Shown piece by piece: positions 37,485-47,173 of a stretch of 64,000 nucleotides of DNA. A program made the position numbers and the translations under genes. The notes under the pieces were generated by a model. The model saw nothing but the letters and a program-made list of their open reading frames with translations. It ran no database searches and was not told the origin of the DNA. The stretch comes from Lachnospiraceae bacterium. GTDB lineage: Bacteria; Bacillota; Clostridia; Lachnospirales; Lachnospiraceae. The DNA is taken from assembly GCA_017460885.1 (NCBI GenBank), contig JAFUAB010000008.1, forward strand, positions 124,001-188,000. The letters run 5' to 3'. Each line of letters begins with the position of its first letter. Position 1 is the stretch's first letter.

Positions 37485-38792
37485 TCACCGGCTGATCCCG
37501 TTTCCCGGCATGAGTCCGTCAACCGCCAGGTCATCAATGCGATAAAGCAGCATTTTCCTGTCAAAAAAGGTACCTGACTGGCAGGCATACAACGTTCCCG
37601 CCGTAACTTCCGTAAGTACCATGATGAGCAAAAGCAAAACAGCGATCTCGACGGCCGTACGTACCGTTTTGTCCATTTTGCCATCCGTAGCTCCGGATAT
37701 CAGCCTTACCAGGGAAATGCCGGCAGCTATGGTGATCATTAAAAGCGGAAACTGAAAAATCCTGTCTGCAAATCCGGAGGCGAACGTCATTACGTATATG
37801 CTGACAAACGCAAGAGCCAGATACATAAACGTGCCGCCCGCAGATATGTCGGTGATCATGCTTGCCAGCCTGAGTTTCTTTTTTTCTGCCAGGACCCACA
37901 GGATCAGGCATATGGCTACCGGAATGGTCAGATACAGCAACGTGTAAAAGGTTTCCCTGCCTACGCGGTGCAACCCGACGGATATCAGGGAAGCGCCTGC
38001 CTCCGCAGCCCCGCTCGCCGCAGCCGATCTGACCCTGTTGCCCGGAGCCAGCATCAGCAAACCGAACCCGGCCGCGCACGAAAAAATGCCGATCCATTTT
38101 GCGGGTTCTATGGGTTTATGCCTCTTAAGAAGGATAAAGACGTACAGCGCAAGTCCCAGCATGAGAGCGCATGCTCCCGCCTCATCAGACATGCCGGCAC
38201 AGAGTCCCAAACACGCGTACCCTGCAAAACCGGCCGTCCTCTTCCATCCTGAAGCCATGTCGTCATGAGTAACGTCGGGATTCAGCCTGCCAATCTTATA
38301 CAGGTAATCCCTGTAATACCATAAACCAAAAACAAGTATTATCAGATTCATCCACAGATATGTAACCGTACCAGTGGTCCACGTAACGACACCCTCAAAA
38401 TCCGGCATAAAAAACCATAACAGAAAGCTTATAAAAGACGTTACGATGAGCCTCCCATCCTCTACGGAACTTTTTCCGGCCGAACGTGCATATTCATAAG
38501 TCACGTTGAGTATCGCAACGTAGATCAGCCCATTCAGAACCGCATATACCCACCTGGGCAGCATAAGCATAAGCTGGATGAGGAACATTGAGACAGCGCG
38601 GCCTCCCCATATCTGATAATACTTCATGACCGAAGGGAAGATCATCGCTACGTTAGTTATGTCCTCACCTGTCTCAAAAGAAGTGCGATGAAGATAATCA
38701 TCGGTATAAAAAGGCATGAGGTATGACAAAAAAGCAATGACTGCAAACCAGAAAATATTAAATAATAATAGTTTAACGTATTTACGACTCAT
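37485..38792 (-). CDS. Polytopic membrane protein (DUF6056-like)
   Basis: A 435-residue protein with about 11 hydrophobic segments. The first outer loop reads LMPFYTDDYLHRTSFE ... YYQIWGGRAVSMFL, matching the TDD and GGR pattern of DUF6056 proteins, which are common in Lachnospiraceae glycan loci. It is a probable GT-C-type transferase with unknown donor. The ATG has no Shine-Dalgarno sequence but stands exactly 7 bases after a TATACT hexamer, hinting at leaderless transcription. The insertion sequence lies 109 bp past its stop codon. Confidence 0.72.
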   Translation of the reverse strand: MSRKYVKLLLFNIFWFAVIAFLSYLMPFYTDDYLHRTSFETGEDITNVAMIFPSVMKYYQIWGGRAVSMFLIQLMLMLPRWVYAVLNGLIYVAILNVTYEYARSAGKSSVEDGRLIVTSFISFLLWFFMPDFEGVVTWTTGTVTYLWMNLIILVFGLWYYRDYLYKIGRLNPDVTHDDMASGWKRTAGFAGYACLGLCAGMSDEAGACALMLGLALYVFILLKRHKPIEPAKWIGIFSCAAGFGLLMLAPGNRVRSAAASGAAEAGASLISVGLHRVGRETFYTLLYLTIPVAICLILWVLAEKKKLRLASMITDISAGGTFMYLALAFVSIYVMTFASGFADRIFQFPLLMITIAAGISLVRLISGATDGKMDKTVRTAVEIAVLLLLIMVLTEVTAGTLYACQSGTFFDRKMLLYRIDDLAVDGLMPGNGISR

Positions 38793-38860
38793 ATTATTCA
38801 GTATAACAGTTCACGGGATTATTCGCTACGGCAACGGCAGCGTTTCCCTATGCAAAGCAT

Positions 38861-40405
38861 TCATGCTCCTTCATTATGCTTATTCAGCAGAGCAATAATG
38901 GTTAACGGCCAGATCAGGAAACTGACGTAAAAAAATCTCGCGTCATGTCCGCTAAGCAGCAGCATTGTTCCAAAATCATACGCAAGAAGCGGAAATGACC
39001 ACAGGATCCTTCTCCAGTCCTTTAGAGAATTGAGCCGGCATGACGCGGCAATAACAAGTATCGGCATAAACACCGTAAAGCCAAGCTTCCGTATAAAATT
39101 CCAGCCATGGAGCTTAAGAACCCGGTAATATACATTCAGCAGGCCGGCTATCCGTTCGTTTCCCTCATACGATATGCCCAGATCATTATCCGAAATGGAA
39201 AAGCAGATCACGTCTATGTCAGCCTTATCCTGGACGTCGAATCCGTAAACAAAATCCGTCAGCGCAAAAAAAGCTTCAAGTGCTGCCTGTGGAGAAGCTG
39301 TCGCACTTCTCAGTGCCATCTTAACGATATTTAGGGTTCCGGCTTCTTCTATCACGTCGGGATCATGTATTCCGCCGTATTTGATGAGATTAAAGTTTCC
39401 CCTTGAATACCGTTCCTGCCAGACTTCAGCCGGCGCGATCCCATACACGAATTCCTTCGTCTCTTCATCCAATAGTTCCGGCGTATCCTTAGCCACGTTA
39501 CCGATGATCGACAATGGCAGACCAGTCACCTGTATTACCGCAGTATCAATATGAGTCGCGTCCGTCAGCCTGTATGCCGACACTTGAATTATCACCATGG
39601 ATGCGGCAAATGCAATCACCACCACCAGCCATTTTCTCTTTTCACGGATAAAGAACAGTGCGATAAGCACAAACGCGCTGAACAAAATCCCGTTATGTCT
39701 GAAAATAGCCGCATTAGCCAGCATGAACCCCAGTATCACGCATTTGATCATGGGCGTTTTCCGGGAATTCCCGGAAAAATATATATCCACTCCGATCGAC
39801 ATGGAGATCAGGGATGCAGTGGCAAACCCGACGTCCTTTAGAGGAGCCACCACCAAAAACAGCGTAAATGGATTAAAGACCAGATACGTAAACGAAATCA
39901 GGCTCCAGGTCACGCCAGCATGCTTCAGGATGATCAGGGTCATATAAGCGATTGCCAGTGACAGGTACGTGATCTGAAGCACGACAACCGCTGAAGGCGT
40001 GCCGAAGGCTCTGTACGGAAGAGTAAAATATACCAGCGTATGCCATATCGGATGCCAGTCATCATATATTCCCGTAACGGCCTGTCTCATCTGAGCTATG
40101 CTGTCATTTTCAAATGAACCCGGGAACGCAGCAGAAAAAGCAATGATAAAGACAGCAAACACGATCAGAAAAGCCGCAGCAAAAATCAGCCATAAGCCGC
40201 GCTTGGAAACGTTTGATACGGGTTTAAGGGTCAGACGGTTCGTTATGTTACACAGAAAGGTCGATAAGACGTAAAAAACTACCAATAACCCCAAAACTAT
40301 CAGGAGCAGCCGTGTCTTATTCCTCGTTACGTACAAATAAATCGACGAAAACGACATAAAGGTAAGATATAAGGTTAACAGGGATTCATTTAACTTTAAT
40401 CGCAT
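38861..40405 (-). CDS. Polytopic membrane protein (DUF6020-like, GT-C type)
   Basis: About 514 residues and 11-12 hydrophobic segments. The first outer loop, PGSFENDSIAQMRQAVTGIYDDWHPIWHT, is characteristic: acidic residues followed by DWHPIWH. DUF6020 members have this pattern. ATG 40405 has GGA seven bases before it and overlaps the next gene by 20 bp; a GTG at 40426 is possible. A paralogue covers the right end of the window (63616-64000), with matching C-terminal ISYEGNxRxAGLL and LLLxxxDxRFFYV blocks. Confidence 0.75.
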   Translation of the reverse strand: MRLKLNESLLTLYLTFMSFSSIYLYVTRNKTRLLLIVLGLLVVFYVLSTFLCNITNRLTLKPVSNVSKRGLWLIFAAAFLIVFAVFIIAFSAAFPGSFENDSIAQMRQAVTGIYDDWHPIWHTLVYFTLPYRAFGTPSAVVVLQITYLSLAIAYMTLIILKHAGVTWSLISFTYLVFNPFTLFLVVAPLKDVGFATASLISMSIGVDIYFSGNSRKTPMIKCVILGFMLANAAIFRHNGILFSAFVLIALFFIREKRKWLVVVIAFAASMVIIQVSAYRLTDATHIDTAVIQVTGLPLSIIGNVAKDTPELLDEETKEFVYGIAPAEVWQERYSRGNFNLIKYGGIHDPDVIEEAGTLNIVKMALRSATASPQAALEAFFALTDFVYGFDVQDKADIDVICFSISDNDLGISYEGNERIAGLLNVYYRVLKLHGWNFIRKLGFTVFMPILVIAASCRLNSLKDWRRILWSFPLLAYDFGTMLLLSGHDARFFYVSFLIWPLTIIALLNKHNEGA

Positions 40406-42134
40406 GTTTAAATCCAAACGTTCCACAGTATATCAGGCACCCCAGGCCGGCGACAAGACTGATCACGTAAGATGCCCTTTGAAGGGTCGTACCCGTATAG
40501 CTCACGATGCATTCCCCCTTTGATCCGGCAGGAATGATTACGTTCGCCATCCCTTCTCCATTCATTTCCATGTCAAATCTTTCGCCCGAGCCGGTATTGA
40601 CCGCACTATATCCTTTATACATAATAAATGGACAAGTAACGGTAACGTCTTCGGTCAGGGCTTCTTCTCCAAAACCAAAAGTCACCGTTCCCCGGGTCTC
40701 ATCAATCTGATATTCCACCACGTCGGAGCAGTCGATACCATCCGCAGTGGTTGCGGTTACTTCTCGTTCATTCTCATAAACGTATTCCTTGTCAACGCAT
40801 GTTGGCAGATACAGATCATCCGCGGTATAAGATTCATACACGTACTCGTAGGTACTGACGTCCCTTCCGCCAATGCTTCCGATCAGGGCCGGGATCGTAT
40901 TCTTAATGGCATGGTATCCGAAAAAAAACACTATCACATATATTCCCACGGCCATCCCCGCGATCAGCCGAAATCTGTTAAAGGCCCTACTTCGAAGTCT
41001 GTGGATCAGAATGACGTTCAGCACCGATTCAGCCACCGAGGCAATGAGAAAAATCCTCCAGGCAAACTGTATGAACGCAATCCGGCTTTCCACGATCGTC
41101 CAATGAAACAGCAGTAGAAATACAATAAAAAAATATGTGCACCCAAGCAGCTTTTCTGTCTTTCCCGGTACGGCACCATCTGAATCAGGCGTAGCCTTTG
41201 CAAGTTCCCCGCGTCCTCGTATCGCCAGCCATATGACGGTTGCACACATGGTCAGCACGGTTCCGCCTATCATCGAAAGCGGCAGGTCAGCCTTCATGAT
41301 CGACGATAAGGCCAGGCTCAGATGCATGGGAATCAGAAGACCAAACAGGTTTTCGTTGGGTATCATCAGTTCGTGGACGGAAGATCCCACGAAGTTCCCT
41401 CCGATCATCTGTTCAAGCATCGGCATCAGATACCACGCAGTCAATGCAAAACACAGGATCGCCGCAAGAACGATCATCAGGGTCTTGCATAATCTGCGGC
41501 TCATGTTAGGAAGCTGAATCACAAACAGCACAAAAAGCGCTATCGTAACCAAGACAGTTGAAGTCACGTGACTGGTGATGACCCCGGACATTCCGACCGC
41601 CAGCAGCATGATGCCCCGTCGATAATCCGGATCATCAGCCGTGATCTTAAGATATCCGGTAATAACCAAGGGAATGAACACAAAAACAAGGCCGCCGCTG
41701 TTGGCTGACCTGACAAATATCTCCGTAAGAAAAAACGGCTGGATCATGTAGAGAAAAGCGCCGAGGAACACCGTGGTCCGTTCCCTGATGAAAGAGCCAA
41801 GGCACAGATATGCACTGCAAAAACTCATCCAGAATACCGTAAGTATCATAAACTTATATGCAGTCAGCACGCCCATGCCCATTCTGACGAACAGCGCAAA
41901 CGGGAGCAGCGATATGCTTCCGTAGAATAACGGAATCGGATACCCGTAATGATTATACAGGTTTCTATAAATATATACAGGGAAACCGCCATTCGGTCGA
42001 GCCAGCTCGACTGCCAGCTCTCCTATCCTCAAGGCATTGGTTTCAAAATCAATTCCGATCGGCGTGATGATCCAAAAGGCCGCTGAAATGATCAGCACAT
42101 ATATAAAGCAAACTATCACAAGCTTTTTATTCAT
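40386..42134 (-). CDS. Polytopic membrane protein, 6-PTPS-related/YfhO-like domain
   Basis: A 582-residue protein with about 11 membrane segments and a C-terminal beta-rich outer domain (about 440-560) before a last helix. The N-terminal loop has DFETNALRIGELAVELARP and NHYGYPIPLFYGSIS, which recalls the membrane family named after 6-pyruvoyl-tetrahydropterin synthase (the name is historical, the enzyme activity is not implied). YfhO in Bacillus glycosylates lipoteichoic acid with a similar layout. It is likely a GT-C transferase. It starts 3 bp after the previous gene ends. Confidence 0.72.
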   Translation of the reverse strand: MNKKLVIVCFIYVLIISAAFWIITPIGIDFETNALRIGELAVELARPNGGFPVYIYRNLYNHYGYPIPLFYGSISLLPFALFVRMGMGVLTAYKFMILTVFWMSFCSAYLCLGSFIRERTTVFLGAFLYMIQPFFLTEIFVRSANSGGLVFVFIPLVITGYLKITADDPDYRRGIMLLAVGMSGVITSHVTSTVLVTIALFVLFVIQLPNMSRRLCKTLMIVLAAILCFALTAWYLMPMLEQMIGGNFVGSSVHELMIPNENLFGLLIPMHLSLALSSIMKADLPLSMIGGTVLTMCATVIWLAIRGRGELAKATPDSDGAVPGKTEKLLGCTYFFIVFLLLFHWTIVESRIAFIQFAWRIFLIASVAESVLNVILIHRLRSRAFNRFRLIAGMAVGIYVIVFFFGYHAIKNTIPALIGSIGGRDVSTYEYVYESYTADDLYLPTCVDKEYVYENEREVTATTADGIDCSDVVEYQIDETRGTVTFGFGEEALTEDVTVTCPFIMYKGYSAVNTGSGERFDMEMNGEGMANVIIPAGSKGECIVSYTGTTLQRASYVISLVAGLGCLIYCGTFGFKHAIKVK

Positions 42135-42137
42135 AAA

Positions 42138-43361
42138 TCAGATACCTAGGAACGACCTCCACCATGGCCACCACGTCACGAGAAAAACAAGCAGGCCGAA
42201 GGCCGCATGGACGGCAAGCAGCAAACATCCCGTCCGGCTTAAGATGGCCATGGTCCTATTTCTTACGTTCATGCATAATTGCCTGAACCCCCCGGCGGTG
42301 ACGGCAAACAGCACGTACTGACCTATATAATACCCCCAGCTCATGCTGAGTGTCAAAATGTCATCAGGTTCTATCAGAAGCAGGAATTCCGCGGTTCCAA
42401 ACGCATATACCAGCCAGCCCAGAAGCAGTCTGTCGTCAGCCTTATGATAAGCGAGAAGGCAAGCAGTCACAAAGATGCAGAATACGATCGCCCTGGCCAG
42501 AACGATCCAAAGCGGAGTATCGTTTCCAAAGAGCCGAATCCCTTCCAAGGGGGATATGGCAAAAGTGTTGAGTTTCTTCGTCATCCCATATAAAACCCAA
42601 AACGTAGCCGGTAGATAAGCTGCCGCCATGCTGATGCATCTGCCAAAAGACCTGCGTCCCTTTTTGACGAAATACGTCACTGTCGCAACTGCGCCCGCGG
42701 GAGCAAATGCCTGATAGAAATTTGGTTTTGCGATAACGGAAAGAAAAAGTGCTCCGGAGAACGCGACAAGCAGGAGCATCAGCTCCCTTTGCCCTTGTGC
42801 TTCTTCATGATCCAAAATACGGAGAAACAAATAAATGCTCAAAAGCGCAAATGGTTTGACACAGAGAAACGTAAGACTGTGATTGGGACTGGTGGCCCCC
42901 GACGTAAGGAAGACCTGTTCCATCGGCATCTCCCAAAAAGCAACTCCGCCAAAGAAGGAATACTGAAGGGAGACCGGCCAGGCAAAGCTCAATGCGGTAC
43001 CCGTAAGCACGGGATACAGTCCGGAATTGTCGCCGCAAAGATGCCTGACAAAATCAATCTGCACAAGATTGGTCACAAATGACCATACCCCGGCGAAAAC
43101 CAGAATGACGGGAGTCCAATAATGCAGGACGTGAAACATCGCGTTAATGATATAATAGTATAGAGGATATACTTGACACATCGGCGGCAGGGATCCGTTC
43201 TCCCACCAGCTCTCAATATATCCGATCTGCGTCTTGACGTCACTTCCGCTAACTCCATGCTCTCCAACCATGAAAAAAAAGTCGTACATATAAACTGCGG
43301 CAACGGCGCACGACAAAGCTAACGCAAGTAATCTGTATTTGGACTGCTTAGTCATATTCAT
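42138..43361 (-). CDS. Polytopic membrane protein of unknown function
   Basis: A 407-residue protein with about 10-11 hydrophobic segments. The first outer loop is FMVGEHGVSGSDVKTQIGYIESWWENGSLPP, with an acidic pair and aromatic residues as in GT-C-like proteins of the same operon. No family recognised beyond that. The ATG overlaps the stop of the heptose nucleotidyltransferase fusion (ATGA), so it is coupled to the GDP-heptose genes. It may transfer or help transfer heptose-containing units. Confidence 0.65.
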   Translation of the reverse strand: MNMTKQSKYRLLALALSCAVAAVYMYDFFFMVGEHGVSGSDVKTQIGYIESWWENGSLPPMCQVYPLYYYIINAMFHVLHYWTPVILVFAGVWSFVTNLVQIDFVRHLCGDNSGLYPVLTGTALSFAWPVSLQYSFFGGVAFWEMPMEQVFLTSGATSPNHSLTFLCVKPFALLSIYLFLRILDHEEAQGQRELMLLLVAFSGALFLSVIAKPNFYQAFAPAGAVATVTYFVKKGRRSFGRCISMAAAYLPATFWVLYGMTKKLNTFAISPLEGIRLFGNDTPLWIVLARAIVFCIFVTACLLAYHKADDRLLLGWLVYAFGTAEFLLLIEPDDILTLSMSWGYYIGQYVLFAVTAGGFRQLCMNVRNRTMAILSRTGCLLLAVHAAFGLLVFLVTWWPWWRSFLGI

Positions 43362-44548
43362 TTCAGCAACTCTTCCACGGCATCTGCGAGCGAATTATCT
43401 TCGTTCACCAGGATGCATTTTTTGCAGCCTGCTGCCTCACCTGCCTCAATATCGCGTTCATCATCACCTATGAGCACGGATTCCCTCAGATTAACAGAAA
43501 GATCTTTTTGCGCCTGATAAAGCATCCCCGGCTTCGGCTTACGGCAATCACATCCCTCATCCCAGTTATGCGGACAGTAATAGACATGATCTATGCGTGC
43601 CCCAATCTCTGCCAGGTCCTTCTGCATTTTATCATGTATTGCCCGGAGAGTCCGCTCCGTAAGCCTGCCCCTGGCAATGCCGGGCTGATTGGACACCATA
43701 ACGGTTATCCATCCGGCTTCATTCAGTTTCCTGATCGCTTCCCGGGCGCCGTCAATCCATATGAATTCATCGGGAGTCTCCACGTAATGCGCCTTTGGCG
43801 GTCTGACGTTGAGCGTTCCGTCGCGATCCAGAAATACGACTTTTTTGTCCCTAAAAAACTCCTCGGTCAGATTAATCCGTTCAAAAGATCCTATGGAGTA
43901 GTATCTGTGTTCCGTAACGGCAGCGTACATTCTGCCTTTGTCAACTACCTGCGGATACACAACGGCCTCAAAATTGGCATTTTCATCGTTGGTCAGTTTC
44001 AGAACGTCCCTGTCCATTATCGCATATCCGATGTCTACCCCGGCAAGTCCTTCGGTCTGCCTTTTTTTGTCATAGACGATCACGCAGCCATCATCACGAA
44101 TTTTTAAGTTGCTTCTGGTATATCCATCCTTATTGGCATATGCGCTTATCTGGATCAGTGCATCATTATCAAAAAATGAATTGACCAAAAGATCATAATC
44201 AACGGGACAGTAATTATCACAGTACATCATCAAAAAATGCTTCTCAAGCAACGGAGCAGCTTCAAGAAGCCTCTTTTGGGTATCATATTCGACGGGAGTC
44301 ACCACGTACCTGATCGACAGGTCAAAGCCGCTGCCGTCACCAAGGTAATCCATGATCTTCTCCGGCAGGTAACCCAAAAGCATGATCACGTCGCGTATTC
44401 CAAAATCCCGTATCTGCCTGATCAGGTATTCTATGTATGGTTTGCCTGCTATTTCATACATGGGCTTGGGGTTATAATCAGTAAACGGCGCCAGTCGCTT
44501 GCCCAGCCCTCCTGCAAAAACGACGGCTTGGGTTATGTCCCTATCCAT
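43358..44548 (-). CDS. Bifunctional heptose-1-phosphate nucleotidyltransferase / heptose-1,7-bisphosphate phosphatase fusion (HddC-GmhB)
   Basis: About 396 residues. Residues 1-225 form a nucleotidyltransferase: VVFAGGLGKRLAPFTDYNPKPM is the nucleotide loop with the catalytic Lys, and VDIGYAIMD the second metal motif. Residues 230-396 form a GmhB-type HAD phosphatase: FLDRDGTLN, MVSNQPGIARG, the zinc-binding CPHNWDEGCDCRKPKPGM, and IGDDERDIEAG. Together they carry out the last two steps to GDP-D-glycero-alpha-D-manno-heptose. The nucleotide (GDP) is inferred from the neighbouring heptokinase. ATG 44548 overlaps the upstream stop by 8 bp and has GGTG six bases upstream. Confidence 0.9.
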   Translation of the reverse strand: MDRDITQAVVFAGGLGKRLAPFTDYNPKPMYEIAGKPYIEYLIRQIRDFGIRDVIMLLGYLPEKIMDYLGDGSGFDLSIRYVVTPVEYDTQKRLLEAAPLLEKHFLMMYCDNYCPVDYDLLVNSFFDNDALIQISAYANKDGYTRSNLKIRDDGCVIVYDKKRQTEGLAGVDIGYAIMDRDVLKLTNDENANFEAVVYPQVVDKGRMYAAVTEHRYYSIGSFERINLTEEFFRDKKVVFLDRDGTLNVRPPKAHYVETPDEFIWIDGAREAIRKLNEAGWITVMVSNQPGIARGRLTERTLRAIHDKMQKDLAEIGARIDHVYYCPHNWDEGCDCRKPKPGMLYQAQKDLSVNLRESVLIGDDERDIEAGEAAGCKKCILVNEDNSLADAVEELLK

Positions 44549-45578
44549 CGTTTTCACCGCCTCTTCTCCTGATGGCTTCAACGCCGAATGTCACGGTGCG
44601 GTATATTCCCGTTTCAAAATCCACCTTGGGCGTCCATCCATACCGATCACGCGCATGTGAATTGTCCAGACAGGTGTATTTCTCCACTTCCCCGTTCAAA
44701 GCCTTCTCCGATATTACGTATGCTCCCTCATACAGCTCAGGATACTTCTTCCAGTAATTGTCAGAGGACACGTATGTCGGCCGTATGTGTTCCTTGCCCA
44801 TGGCCCTGGCAGTGATCCCGGTCATCTCATTGATGCTGTGTACGGCATTGGTCGAAACGTTCACGACGTCAAATCCCGTACCGTCCTGTACCCTCACGGC
44901 CAGATCGACCAGATCATCCACGTATACAAAATCCCGCTTCTGTTCACCGGTAGAATGAAGAACCGGACTGCGATCATAATAAAACTCACGGATCAAATAT
45001 CCCAAAACCGGCGGCTGCTTGCGAAGACAGTCAATATGCGGACCGAAAACATTGGCAAACCGCAGGCAGGTAACATTCATTCCATATGTCTCCGCATAAG
45101 ACCTGCAGAAACTCTCTGCAGAGTATTTGGTATTCGGATATATGAGTCCCGGTGGAACGACGTGTCCTTCAACCGACGGAAAGTCATCATTGTTCTCGTA
45201 TACTGCCGAGGTACTGGCAAAGATCACCTTGCCGGCGCCAAACCGTCTGGCTGCCTCCAATATCACCACCGTTCCCATCACGTTAACTTCCACCGCTTTC
45301 GCCGGATCCATCTGACAGTCCGGCAATGGCGTGATCCCGGCGATATGGTATACCACGTCAAATTCATTGTCGCGGAAAAGATCCAAAACCGACTTACGGT
45401 CCCTGACGTCCATGCGCAGAATCTCGTTTCTGAAATCAACGTCATCGAATATCAGATTATCCTCAAGACCATAAGAAAAATTATCCAGGAGAACGACGTA
45501 CTCCCCATCCTTCCATAACCTGTGTGCCAGCTGAGAACCAATGAAACCTGCCGCTCCGGTAACCAATATCTTTTTCAT
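44541..45578 (-). CDS. NAD-dependent epimerase/dehydratase (extended SDR)
   Basis: About 345 residues beginning KKILVTGAAGFIGSQLAHRLW, with the GxxGxxG NAD motif, ASTSAVYENN and the catalytic YPNTK (YxxxK). It looks like UDP-glucose 4-epimerase/GDP-sugar epimerase relatives. Placed between gmhA and the HddC/GmhB fusion, it could modify a nucleotide-activated heptose (epimerisation or the first step to 6-deoxyheptose). ATG 45578 overlaps the gmhA stop (ATGA) and has AAGGA upstream, so the longer frame to 45614 is not the true start. Confidence 0.88.
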   Translation of the reverse strand: MKKILVTGAAGFIGSQLAHRLWKDGEYVVLLDNFSYGLEDNLIFDDVDFRNEILRMDVRDRKSVLDLFRDNEFDVVYHIAGITPLPDCQMDPAKAVEVNVMGTVVILEAARRFGAGKVIFASTSAVYENNDDFPSVEGHVVPPGLIYPNTKYSAESFCRSYAETYGMNVTCLRFANVFGPHIDCLRKQPPVLGYLIREFYYDRSPVLHSTGEQKRDFVYVDDLVDLAVRVQDGTGFDVVNVSTNAVHSINEMTGITARAMGKEHIRPTYVSSDNYWKKYPELYEGAYVISEKALNGEVEKYTCLDNSHARDRYGWTPKVDFETGIYRTVTFGVEAIRRRGGENDG

Positions 45579-46174
45579 GTCTGTCCTTCCTGTCTGATAT
45601 GACTGATGCCGCATAATGATTTATAGAGAACCGACATCATCAGATGATCCATTATCATATGCACGTCCTCCGTAACCTGCATGCTCATGACGGGCACGTG
45701 AACGGATACGTCTGCCAGTCTTTTAAGCCTGCCTCCGTCATATCCGGACAATCCTATGACCTTAACGCCCAGTTCCCTGGCATATTCCACGGCATTAATG
45801 ATATTTGTGGAATTACCGCTGCCGGAGATCGCGATGCATATGTCCCTGCTTTTGAGTCTGCCCCTGAGCTGTTCGCGATAGACCTCCTCATAGCCTATGT
45901 CATTGGCTATTGCAGTGACAGTAGCTATGTTATCGCTCAGACAGCAAAATTTGAATTTGCGTTCCATTCCCTCTGACAGGCCCTTATTGAAGTCATTCTG
46001 AAAATGAGAAGCCGTCACGGCGCTCCCCCCGTTTCCGAAAATGTAAATCATGCTCTCGTCATCCAGGGTTTGCACTATCATCTCCAGGACCTGATCTATG
46101 GCGTCAACATCCAGCTTATCCAACACGCTTTTTTCAAGCTCAATATACTCTCTTATCTGCTCCTGATATCCCAT
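45575..46174 (-). CDS. gmhA: Sedoheptulose-7-phosphate isomerase
   Basis: A 199-residue SIS-domain protein. IYIFGNGGSAVTASHFQNDFNKG and IAISGSGNSTNIINAVEYA are the GmhA substrate-binding loops, and VTEDVHMIMDHLMM carries the catalytic Glu/His pair near residue 170. It isomerises sedoheptulose 7-phosphate to D-glycero-D-manno-heptose 7-phosphate, the first step of the pathway finished by the adjacent hddA and fusion genes. GGAGAG precedes the ATG. The next gene overlaps by ATGA. Confidence 0.93.
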   Translation of the reverse strand: MGYQEQIREYIELEKSVLDKLDVDAIDQVLEMIVQTLDDESMIYIFGNGGSAVTASHFQNDFNKGLSEGMERKFKFCCLSDNIATVTAIANDIGYEEVYREQLRGRLKSRDICIAISGSGNSTNIINAVEYARELGVKVIGLSGYDGGRLKRLADVSVHVPVMSMQVTEDVHMIMDHLMMSVLYKSLCGISHIRQEGQT

Positions 46175-46186
46175 AAGCTCTCCTGA

Positions 46187-47173
46187 TCAGTCCACGAATA
46201 TGATTCGGCTGCCCTGCATGTCAAAATCAAACGGCATTTCCCGGTAATCGCTCATGGCAGCTCTCACCGATCCTCCTGCCTCCTCCGGAACGTACAAAAG
46301 CATAAAGCCGCCACCGCCTGCCCCGAGAATCTTGCCTCCGAGCGCGCCGGCAGCCCTGGCCCTGGCATACATGCTGTCTATGTCCGGATTGCTGACACCC
46401 GAAGCAAATTGCTTTTTGATCATCCACGTACGATCCAGTTCCCGGCCCCAGGAATCAAGGTCAGAATCCGTAAGCCGCTCATACATGCGGTCCACGGTAG
46501 CAACCAGATCATCCAGCATGGCAGTTTTATCATGTCTGGTTGCATTCTGTTCCCTGAATATCTCACGCGAATCTCTGGCATTCCCGGTATAATACAGCAG
46601 AAATCGTTCCCGTAACAGCCGCAGCGTCTCAGAAGAACACACTACCGGCGTGACACAAACAGAGCCGTCATTGTTGAAATAATACCTGTTGATCCCGCCA
46701 TGAGCCACGGCATACTGATCCTGAATGCCGATGGCCTGTCCTATAAGGTCGATCTCAATATGACACGCTTCTTCAGCCAGCTGTTTGGGGGCTGCATACT
46801 CACCATTATATGCGTGCAGCGCATTGAGAACGCCAACCGCCAGGGCACTGGAAGAAGCCAGCCCAACCCCGGCTCCGCTAAGAGGTATGTCCGCCATGTA
46901 TATTACTTCTATTCCCTTGGTAATGCCGGTAAGCTTAAGTGCCTCTCTGATTATATTGTGCTTAACCTCGTCTATGCTGTCTACAAGTTCGTTGCCCGAA
47001 TAGACAACCCTTATCTTATCATCAAACTTTTTATTTACCGTGATATACACGTGCATGTCCAAACCGGCGCTCAATACTGCTCCGTGCCCCATTGCACTGT
47101 TTAGGTAGTAATCGGAAAAATCACTGCCTCCACCGAAAAAAGAGGCTCTGAGAGGTGTCTTAGATATGATCAA
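46187..47173 (-). CDS. hddA: D-glycero-alpha-D-manno-heptose-7-phosphate kinase (GHMP family)
   Basis: A 328-residue GHMP kinase: SKTPLRASFFGGGSDFSDYY at the N-terminus, the ATP loop PLSGAGVGLASSSALAVG near residue 95, and GGKILGAGGGGFMLLYV near the C-terminus. These are HddA features. It phosphorylates the 1-position of heptose 7-phosphate, giving the 1,7-bisphosphate used by the GmhB domain. The start is TTG 47173 with GGGAG seven bases upstream; it overlaps the preceding GT2 by 14 bp. Confidence 0.92.
   Translation of the reverse strand: MIISKTPLRASFFGGGSDFSDYYLNSAMGHGAVLSAGLDMHVYITVNKKFDDKIRVVYSGNELVDSIDEVKHNIIREALKLTGITKGIEVIYMADIPLSGAGVGLASSSALAVGVLNALHAYNGEYAAPKQLAEEACHIEIDLIGQAIGIQDQYAVAHGGINRYYFNNDGSVCVTPVVCSSETLRLLRERFLLYYTGNARDSREIFREQNATRHDKTAMLDDLVATVDRMYERLTDSDLDSWGRELDRTWMIKKQFASGVSNPDIDSMYARARAAGALGGKILGAGGGGFMLLYVPEEAGGSVRAAMSDYREMPFDFDMQGSRIIFVD

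Noticed and set aside
44787-45518. Plus-strand frame of 243 codons
   Set aside because: Shadow of the SDR epimerase gene, which has clear catalytic motifs on the other strand.
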